DNA from: Mycolicibacillus parakoreensis
Lineage (GTDB): Bacteria > Actinomycetota > Actinomycetes > Mycobacteriales > Mycobacteriaceae
NCBI RefSeq assembly: GCF_022370835.2
Contig: NZ_CP092365.1
Coordinates: 992,001 to 1,056,000 of the forward strand
Direction: 5' to 3'
DNA: 64,000 nt
The notes beneath the pieces were generated by a model. That model saw only the letters and a list, made by a program, of their open reading frames with translations. It was not told where the DNA came from and did no database searches. The stretch's first letter is position 1. The number at the start of each line of letters is the position of its first letter. Positions 56,239 through 64,000 of this stretch are shown here, piece after piece. The position numbers and the translations under genes were made by a program.

Positions 56239-56763
56239 ATGGGTGACTTAAGCGCTGCAATCCTGGCCGCCGGCCAGGGTGGTGAGGAAGCCGAAACAGC
56301 CAACTTCCTCATTCCCAACGGCACCTTCTTCGTCGTACTGGCGATCTTCCTGGTCGTGCTGGGCGTCATCAGCGTTTTCGTGGTGCCGCCGGTGACGAAG
56401 GTGCTGCGTGAGCGCGAGAACATGGTCACCAAGACGCTGGCGGACAACAAGCGGTCCGCCGAGCAGTTCGCCGCCGCCGAGGCCGACTACGAGCAGGCCA
56501 TGTCCGGGGCGCGGGCGGAGGCGACCGCGGTCCGCGACGAGGCCCGCAACGAGGGGCGCACGGTCCTGGAGGAGATGCGGGGTCGTGCCGGTGAGCAGGT
56601 GGCCGAGACCCTGCAGGAGGCCAGTGAGCAACTCAAGCGTGAGGGCGACACGGTCGCCGAGGATCTGCGGACCCGGGTGGAGACCCTCTCGACGACCCTC
56701 GCCGGTCGGGTACTGGGTGTCAGTGTGGGCGATGCCGACGCGACGACGGCGGCAGGACGGTAA
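56239..56763 (+). CDS. atpF: ATP synthase subunit b
   Basis: 174-residue peripheral-stalk subunit with one N-terminal TM helix ([20 protein letters not shown], ~29-48) and a long charged helix ([30 protein letters not shown] onward) that should form the stator coiled coil. A short acidic N-terminal segment precedes the membrane helix. It pairs with the b'-like N-terminal part of the next gene product. ATG 56239 is 9 bases after the atpE stop. Confidence 0.95.
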   Translation: MGDLSAAILAAGQGGEEAETANFLIPNGTFFVVLAIFLVVLGVISVFVVPPVTKVLRERENMVTKTLADNKRSAEQFAAAEADYEQAMSGARAEATAVRDEARNEGRTVLEEMRGRAGEQVAETLQEASEQLKREGDTVAEDLRTRVETLSTTLAGRVLGVSVGDADATTAAGR

Positions 56764-56769
56764 TCGGCG

Positions 56770-58107
56770 ATGTCGACATTCATTGGTCAGTTGATCGGGT
56801 TCACCCTCATCGTGGTGTTGCTGTGGCGGTACGTGGTGCCCCTGATACGCAGGATGATGGCGGCGCAACAGAACTCGATCCGCGAGCAGTTGGACGAGGC
56901 CGCCGGCGCCGCCGCCCGGTTGGCCGACGCCGACCAGGCGCACAGCAAGGCGGTCGAGGACGCCAAGCGCGAGTCCACGCGAGTCGTCGAGGACGCCCGC
57001 GCCGACGCCGAGCGGATCTCGGCGCAGCTGCGTTCGCAGGCCGACGCCGAGGTGGAGCGGATCAAGACCCAGGGTGGCGAGCAGGTCCAGCTGCTGCGTG
57101 CCCAGTTGATCCGGCAGCTGCGCGCGGACCTGGGCCGCGAATCGGTCGCACGAGCCGGTGACCTGGTCCGTGACCACGTCAGCGATCCGGGCCGTCAGGC
57201 CGCCACCGTGGACCGGTTCCTCGATGAGCTCGAGGCGATGGCGCCGTCGGCGGTGCAGATCGAGGACCCGGTGCTGGCCCGATTCCGGTCCGGCAGCCGC
57301 CGCTCCTACAACAGCCTCTCCGAGCGGTTCGTCGAGGTCGTCGCCGACCTCGACGACCAGGGCCTGTCGACCCTGGCCGACGAGTTGGTGGCGGTGGTCA
57401 AGCTGCTGCAGAACGAGGCGCTGGTCACCCGGTATCTGACCATTCCCGGTGAGGACGCCGCACCGCGGCTGCGCCTGGTGCAGCGTCTGCTCTCGGGCAA
57501 GGTGGGCACCGCCACGACGAACCTGGTCACCGCCGCGGTCGCCGAGCGGTGGTCGGAGACCGCCGATCTGGCCAAGGCGCTGGAGTACCTGGCCCGCCAG
57601 TCGCTGCTGGTCCGCGCCGAGCGGTCCGGTCACATCGACGAGGTCGAAGACCAACTGTTCCGGTTCTCCCGCATCCTCGACGCACAGCCGCGGTTGGACA
57701 CCCTCCTGGGCGACGACACCGCCCCGGCGCAAGACCGGGTGCGTTTGCTGCACCGCGTTCTCGACCGGGCCGGCAACGCCAACCCGGTCGCGGTGGCGTT
57801 GCTGTCGCAGACCGTGGAGCTGCTGCACGGTCAGCCCACCCAGCACGCGGTGCTCGGACTGGCCGAGGCGGCGGTCTCGCGCCGCGGCGAGGTGGTGGCG
57901 CACGTTCGCGCGGCCGCCCCGCTCGGCGAGGCCCAGCGCACCCGGGTGACCGAGGTGCTCAGCCGGGTCTACAGCCACCCGGTGACCGTCCAGATGCAGA
58001 TCGCCCCCGAGCTGCTCGGCGGTCTGGAGATCTCGGTCGGCGACGAGGTGATCGACGGCACGCTGTCGTCGCGTCTGGCGGCCGCCCAAACCCAGCTCCC
58101 CGACTGA
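56770..58107 (+). CDS. atpH: ATP synthase fused b-delta subunit
   Basis: 445-residue fusion typical of mycobacteria. Residues 1-~165 are b-like: one TM helix ([19 protein letters not shown]) and a charged stalk helix. A linker of ~110 residues follows, then the delta (OSCP) domain in the C-terminal ~175 residues, ending [31 protein letters not shown], which binds the top of F1. One polypeptide thus supplies half the peripheral stalk plus its cap. Start ATG is 6 bases after atpF. Confidence 0.95.
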   Translation: MSTFIGQLIGFTLIVVLLWRYVVPLIRRMMAAQQNSIREQLDEAAGAAARLADADQAHSKAVEDAKRESTRVVEDARADAERISAQLRSQADAEVERIKTQGGEQVQLLRAQLIRQLRADLGRESVARAGDLVRDHVSDPGRQAATVDRFLDELEAMAPSAVQIEDPVLARFRSGSRRSYNSLSERFVEVVADLDDQGLSTLADELVAVVKLLQNEALVTRYLTIPGEDAAPRLRLVQRLLSGKVGTATTNLVTAAVAERWSETADLAKALEYLARQSLLVRAERSGHIDEVEDQLFRFSRILDAQPRLDTLLGDDTAPAQDRVRLLHRVLDRAGNANPVAVALLSQTVELLHGQPTQHAVLGLAEAAVSRRGEVVAHVRAAAPLGEAQRTRVTEVLSRVYSHPVTVQMQIAPELLGGLEISVGDEVIDGTLSSRLAAAQTQLPD

Positions 58108-58157
58108 TCCCCAACGACAGACCACCATCCACACCGAAGGCAGGAAGACGAAAAGCC

Positions 58158-59804
58158 ATGGCAGAGTTGACAATCTCCGCTGATGACATCCAGGGTGCGA
58201 TCGAGGAGTACGTGGACTCCTTCTCCTCCGACACCGCCCGGGAGGAGGTCGGCACCGTCATCGACGCCGGTGACGGTATCGCCCACGTCGAGGGCCTGCC
58301 CTCGGTGATGACCCAGGAGCTGCTCGAGTTCCCCGGCGGGGTGCTGGGCGTGGCGCTCAACCTCGACGAGCACAGCGTCGGTGCGGTCATCCTCGGTGAC
58401 TTCGAGAACCTCGCCGAAGGCCAGCAGGTCAAGCGCACCGGCGAGGTGCTCTCGGTGCCGGTCGGTGACGGCTTCCTGGGCCGGGTGATCAACCCGCTCG
58501 GCCAGCCGATCGACGCCCGGGGCGACATCGAGGCCGAGACCCGCCGCGCCCTGGAGATGCAGGCCCCGTCGGTGGTGCAGCGCCAGAGCGTGAGCGAGCC
58601 GCTGCAGACCGGTGTCAAGGCCGTCGACGCGATGACCCCGATCGGGCGCGGCCAGCGTCAGCTGATCATCGGCGACCGCAAGACGGGCAAGACCGCGCTG
58701 TGTGTGGACACCATCCTCAACCAGCGCCAGAACTGGGAGAGTGGTGACCCCAAGCAGCAGGTGCGCTGCGTGTACGTCGCCGTCGGGCAGAAGGGCACCA
58801 CCATCGCCAGCGTGCGCCGCGCGCTGGAAGAGGGCGGCGCGATGGACTACACCACGATCGTCGCCGCCCCGGCCTCGGACTCGGCCGGTTTCAAGTGGCT
58901 GGCCCCCTACACCGGTTCGGCGATCGCCCAGCACTGGATGTATCAGGGCAAGCACGTGCTGATCGTCTTCGACGACCTGACCAAGCAGGCCGAGGCCTAC
59001 CGCGCCATCTCGCTGCTGCTGCGCCGCCCGCCGGGCCGCGAGGCGTACCCCGGTGACGTGTTCTACCTGCACTCGCGGCTGCTGGAGCGTTGCGCGAAGC
59101 TCTCCGACGAGCTCGGCGGCGGTTCGCTGACCGGGTTGCCGATCATCGAGACCAAGGCCAACGACATCTCGGCCTACATCCCGACCAACGTCATCTCGAT
59201 CACCGACGGTCAGTGCTTCCTGGAGAGCGACCTGTTCAACCAGGGTGTGCGCCCGGCCATCAACGTCGGTGTCTCGGTGTCCCGTGTCGGCGGCGCCGCC
59301 CAGATCAAGGCCATGAAGGAGGTGGCCGGCTCGTTGCGTCTGGACCTGTCGCAGTACCGCGAACTCGAGGCGTTCGCCGCCTTCGCCTCCGATCTGGACG
59401 CCACCAGCAAGGCCCAGCTGGATCGCGGCGCCCGGCTGGTGGAGCTGCTCAAACAGCCGCAGTTCGCGCCGATGGCCGTCGAAGAGCAGGTCGTGTCGAT
59501 CTTCCTCGGGACCGAGGGGCACCTGGACTCGGTGCCGGTGGAAGACGTCGGCCGGTTCGAGGCCGAGCTGCTCGACCACATCCGGGCCTCGGAGGCTGAG
59601 ATCCTCAACGACATCCGCGACAGCACGAAGCTCTCCGAGGAGACCAGCGAGAAGCTGGTCGCGGCGATCAACAAGTTCAAGAAGGGCTTCGCGCCGACCG
59701 GTGGCGGTTCGGTGGTGCCCGACGAGAACGTCGACGCCCTCGACGAAGACGAATTGGGCAAGGCGGCCGTCAAGGTCCGCAAGCCCGCGCCGAAGAAGAA
59801 ATAG
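58158..59804 (+). CDS. atpA: ATP synthase subunit alpha
   Basis: 548-residue non-catalytic F1 subunit. P-loop GDRKTGKTA, visual-site [15 protein letters not shown], and [25 protein letters not shown]. After the core there is a ~35-residue C-terminal extension ([36 protein letters not shown] region), the mycobacterial element reported to suppress ATP hydrolysis. ATG 58158 is preceded by GGCAGGAAGACG. The open frame upstream of it overlaps atpH and is not real. Confidence 0.97.
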   Translation: MAELTISADDIQGAIEEYVDSFSSDTAREEVGTVIDAGDGIAHVEGLPSVMTQELLEFPGGVLGVALNLDEHSVGAVILGDFENLAEGQQVKRTGEVLSVPVGDGFLGRVINPLGQPIDARGDIEAETRRALEMQAPSVVQRQSVSEPLQTGVKAVDAMTPIGRGQRQLIIGDRKTGKTALCVDTILNQRQNWESGDPKQQVRCVYVAVGQKGTTIASVRRALEEGGAMDYTTIVAAPASDSAGFKWLAPYTGSAIAQHWMYQGKHVLIVFDDLTKQAEAYRAISLLLRRPPGREAYPGDVFYLHSRLLERCAKLSDELGGGSLTGLPIIETKANDISAYIPTNVISITDGQCFLESDLFNQGVRPAINVGVSVSRVGGAAQIKAMKEVAGSLRLDLSQYRELEAFAAFASDLDATSKAQLDRGARLVELLKQPQFAPMAVEEQVVSIFLGTEGHLDSVPVEDVGRFEAELLDHIRASEAEILNDIRDSTKLSEETSEKLVAAINKFKKGFAPTGGGSVVPDENVDALDEDELGKAAVKVRKPAPKKK

Positions 59805-59819
59805 TTCACGGGGAATCGC

Positions 59820-62212
<2,393 letters not shown>

Positions 62213-62263
62213 CGATGGGCGCTTCTGCACAGATAGTCGAGATCAAGCGAAAGGCGGTGTGAC

Positions 62264-62629
62264 ATGGGCGAGTTGAATGTCGACATCGTGGCCGCCGATC
62301 GCAGCGTGTGGTCGGGCGAGGCCAGTTTCATCTTCACCCGCACCACGGTCGGGGAGATCGGCATCCTGCCGCAGCACATTCCGCTGGTCGCCGAACTCGT
62401 CGAGGACGCGATGGTGCGTGTCGAACGCACTGACGCGGAAGACCTGCGGATCGCGGTGCACGGTGGGTTCCTGTCGGTGACCGAGGAAGGCGTCATCGTC
62501 TTGGCCGAGTCCGCCGATTTCGCCGAGGAGATCGACGAGACCACGGCCCGTCACGACTCGCAGTCCAGTGACCCGCGGATCGCCGCCCAGGGGCGCGCCA
62601 GGCTGCGCGCACTGGGCGTCCTTGATTAG
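62264..62629 (+). CDS. atpC: ATP synthase subunit epsilon
   Basis: 121-residue subunit of the rotor, same length as recalled in M. tuberculosis. N-terminal beta-sandwich ([49 protein letters not shown]) and a short C-terminal helix pair ([30 protein letters not shown]). The C-terminal part is shorter than in E. coli, and mycobacterial epsilon is thought to regulate hydrolysis less by extension than by contacts with alpha. Last gene of the atp operon. Confidence 0.95.
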   Translation: MGELNVDIVAADRSVWSGEASFIFTRTTVGEIGILPQHIPLVAELVEDAMVRVERTDAEDLRIAVHGGFLSVTEEGVIVLAESADFAEEIDETTARHDSQSSDPRIAAQGRARLRALGVLD

Positions 62630-62643
62630 CGGGGTGTGAGCCG

Positions 62644-63084
62644 ATGAGCGCGTCCATGGTCGGCATGGTCGTGCTCGTCGTCGTGCTGGTGGTCGCGCTG
62701 GCCGCCTTGAGTTACCGGCTGTGGAAGCTGCGCCAAGGCGGCACCGCGGGCATCATGCGCGATATCCCCGCGGTGGCCGGCCACGGGTGGCGCCACGGCG
62801 TGATCCGGTACCGCGGCGGCGAAGCCGCGTTCTATCGGTTGTCGAGCGTGCGGCTCTGGCCGGATCGGCGGCTCAGCCGGCGTGGCATCGAGATCGTGTC
62901 CCGGCGTGCCCCGCGGGGCGACGAATTCGACATCATGACCGACGAGATCACCATCCTGGCCGTCCACGACACCGGTCAGGGTGGGGCCGACTACGAGATC
63001 GCGTTCGACCGCGGCGCGCTGACCGCGTTCCTGTCGTGGCTGGAGTCGCGGCCCTCACCGCGGGCGCGGCGGCGCACCACCTGA
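62644..63084 (+). CDS. DUF2550-family membrane-anchored protein
   Basis: 146-residue protein (Rv1312-like). One N-terminal TM helix (MVGMVVLVVVLVVALAALSYRLW), then a basic soluble domain (WRHGVIRYRGGEAAFYRLSSVRLWPDRRLSRRGIEIVSRRAPRGDEF...) of DUF2550. It begins 14 bases after atpC on the same strand, so it can be cotranscribed with the ATP synthase. The function is unknown; conservation of the position in mycobacteria is recalled, not tested. Confidence 0.85.
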   Translation: MSASMVGMVVLVVVLVVALAALSYRLWKLRQGGTAGIMRDIPAVAGHGWRHGVIRYRGGEAAFYRLSSVRLWPDRRLSRRGIEIVSRRAPRGDEFDIMTDEITILAVHDTGQGGADYEIAFDRGALTAFLSWLESRPSPRARRRTT

Positions 63085-63087
63085 GCG

Positions 63088-63687
63088 TCAGCGCTTCGGT
63101 TTGTCGGGCTTGTCGCTGCGTTGGCCGCCGGGTTGCCACAGCACGTCTCCGCCGGGGTTGGCCACCCGGCACAGGATGAACAGCAGGTCCGACAGCCGGT
63201 TCAAGTACTTCGCCGGCAGCACATTGGTGTCGTCGGGGTGGGCGTCGACCGCGGCCCACGCCGCCCGTTCGGCGCGGCGCACCGCGGTGCGCGCCACATG
63301 CAGCAACGCCGACAACGGTGAGCCGCCCGGCAGGATGAACGAGTTCAGCGGGCTCAACTCCGCGTTGTAGCGGTCGCACCAGTCTTCCAACCGGTCGATG
63401 TAGTCCTGGGTCACCCGCAGCGGGGGGATCTTCGGGTCCTCCACCACCGGGGTCGCCAGGTCGGCGCCGGCGTCGAACAGTTCGTTTTGGATCTGGCCCA
63501 AGGTGGCGGCCATCGTCTCGTCGGGGGCGCCGAGGGCCAGGGCGGTGCCGATGGCCGCATTGGCCTCTTCGCAGTCGGCGTAGGCCGCCAATCGGGTGTC
63601 GTTTTTGCTGACCCGGGAAAAATCGCTCAACCCGGTGGTTCCGTCATCACCGGTGCGGGTGTAAACGCGCGTCACATGAATGGCCAT
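63088..63687 (-). CDS. Cob(I)alamin adenosyltransferase, PduO type
   Basis: 199-residue enzyme (Rv1314c-like) transferring the adenosyl group of ATP to cob(I)alamin to make coenzyme B12. The N-terminal ATP-binding signature is VYTRTGDDGTTGLSDFSRVSKNDTRLAAYADCEEANAAIG; the C-terminal RTAVRRAERAAWA and YLNRLSDLLFILCR complete the PduO fold. It ends with a basic tail. ATG 63687 is used. It converges with the DUF2550 gene (3-base gap) and diverges from murA. Confidence 0.92.
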   Translation of the reverse strand: MAIHVTRVYTRTGDDGTTGLSDFSRVSKNDTRLAAYADCEEANAAIGTALALGAPDETMAATLGQIQNELFDAGADLATPVVEDPKIPPLRVTQDYIDRLEDWCDRYNAELSPLNSFILPGGSPLSALLHVARTAVRRAERAAWAAVDAHPDDTNVLPAKYLNRLSDLLFILCRVANPGGDVLWQPGGQRSDKPDKPKR

Positions 63688-63740
63688 GAGGAAACCGTAC
63701 CGGGACGCCCGACCGGGCACCGAGGCCGGCGGCCCTTCAT

Positions 63741-63746
63741 TACACT
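63741..63746 (+). promoter_or_regulatory. -10 element of murA; leaderless start predicted
   Basis: TACACT in the AT-containing patch TTCATTACACTAACC, with only 6 bases between it and the murA GTG. The transcript should therefore begin at or within a base of the start codon. There is no Shine-Dalgarno upstream of the GTG, consistent with leaderless translation. Confidence 0.55.
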
Positions 63747-63752
63747 AACCGC

Positions 63753-64000
63753 GTGGCGGAGCGATTCCTGGTGACCGGCGGCGGACGTCTGGTCGGTGAA
63801 GTGGCCGTTGGTGGCGCCAAAAATAGCGTGCTGAAATTGATGGCGGCCGCATTGCTCGCGGAGGGCACCAGCACCATCACCAACTGCCCCGAGATCCTCG
63901 ACGTGCCGTTGATGGCCGAAGTGTTGCGCGGGTTGGGCGCGACCGTCGAATTGGACGGTGAGACCGTGCGGATCACCTCCCCGGATGAGTTGAAATACGA
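63753..64000 (+). CDS. murA: UDP-GlcNAc 1-carboxyvinyltransferase, N-terminal part (runs off window)
   Basis: First ~82 codons of MurA, the first committed enzyme of peptidoglycan synthesis. It starts [32 protein letters not shown]; the Lys in GGAKNSVLK contacts the substrate. It continues [30 protein letters not shown], matching the recalled M. tuberculosis protein almost residue for residue. The catalytic Cys loop lies beyond the window. GTG 63753 is chosen for the -10 directly upstream. Confidence 0.95.
   Translation, partial: MAERFLVTGGGRLVGEVAVGGAKNSVLKLMAAALLAEGTSTITNCPEILDVPLMAEVLRGLGATVELDGETVRITSPDELKY

Noticed and set aside
56770..58107. Fused b-delta ATP synthase gene as a frameshift or assembly error
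   Set aside because: This fusion is the normal mycobacterial arrangement.

Overview
The window is chromosomal DNA of a mycobacterium (genus Mycobacterium in the broad sense). It is very GC-rich with frequent GTG starts. The gene order follows what I remember of the M. tuberculosis segment from about Rv1252c (lprE) to Rv1315 (murA). Lineage-typical traits are the fused b-delta ATP synthase subunit, the fused CysN-CysC, the long Rho insert, two F420/flavin-type oxidoreductase families and the lprB-lprC lipoprotein pair. The species cannot be fixed from the sequence alone. Several genes of the M. tuberculosis segment (as I remember it: Rv1258c tap, Rv1263 amiB2, Rv1265-Rv1271c with pknH and embR, Rv1279, Rv1288) are not here, and other genes occupy some of those places.

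Layout. 1-9.3 kb: end of an FAD oxidase, lipoprotein LprE, RNA helicase DeaD, an acyltransferase, a cyp130-TetR operon, a GlcD-type flavoprotein, uracil-DNA glycosylase UdgB and a luciferase-like oxidoreductase. 9.3-13.1 kb: an accessory block. Here a Ddn-like protein and an HD-domain protein lie divergent from a probable operon of a 38-residue Cys-rich peptide, a YVTN beta-propeller protein and a CoA-disulfide-reductase-like flavoprotein. The operon is driven by a promoter whose spacer holds a perfect C-tract/G-tract palindrome of the CsoR/RicR/CstR kind. 13.1-21.4 kb: a HIT protein, the pH-sensing-type adenylyl cyclase, an Acg-type nitroreductase behind a DosR-like box, a heterodimeric ABC exporter, LprB/LprC and SixA. 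21.4-26 kb: an SbcD-like nuclease and an SMC-like ATPase behind a DNA-damage-type promoter. 26-31.4 kb: the oppBCDA peptide importer.

31.5-36.3 kb: sulfate assimilation (carbonic anhydrase, cysD, cysNC, cysQ, then an Rrf2 regulator). 36.3-40.6 kb: two VOC proteins, an F420-type oxidoreductase, two secreted proteins and a membrane protein. 40.7-47.4 kb: a long inverted repeat, tRNA-Arg(CCG), argS and the aspartate-family operon lysA-thrA-thrC-thrB. 47.4-54.5 kb: rho with a long leader, a Pro-rich secreted repeat protein, rpmE, prfA, prmC, the tRNA t6A gene and wecA. 54.5-62.6 kb: the ATP synthase operon atpIBEFHAGDC, with a possible small ORF coupled to atpI. 62.6-64 kb: a DUF2550 protein, a PduO-type cobalamin adenosyltransferase and the start of murA.

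Most of the window is core housekeeping DNA. The part most likely to be undescribed is the Cys-rich peptide / beta-propeller / disulfide reductase operon at 10.48-13.12 kb. Its predicted metal or reactive-sulfur control is inferred from operator shape only. All orthology statements come from recalled family features and gene order, not from a search.
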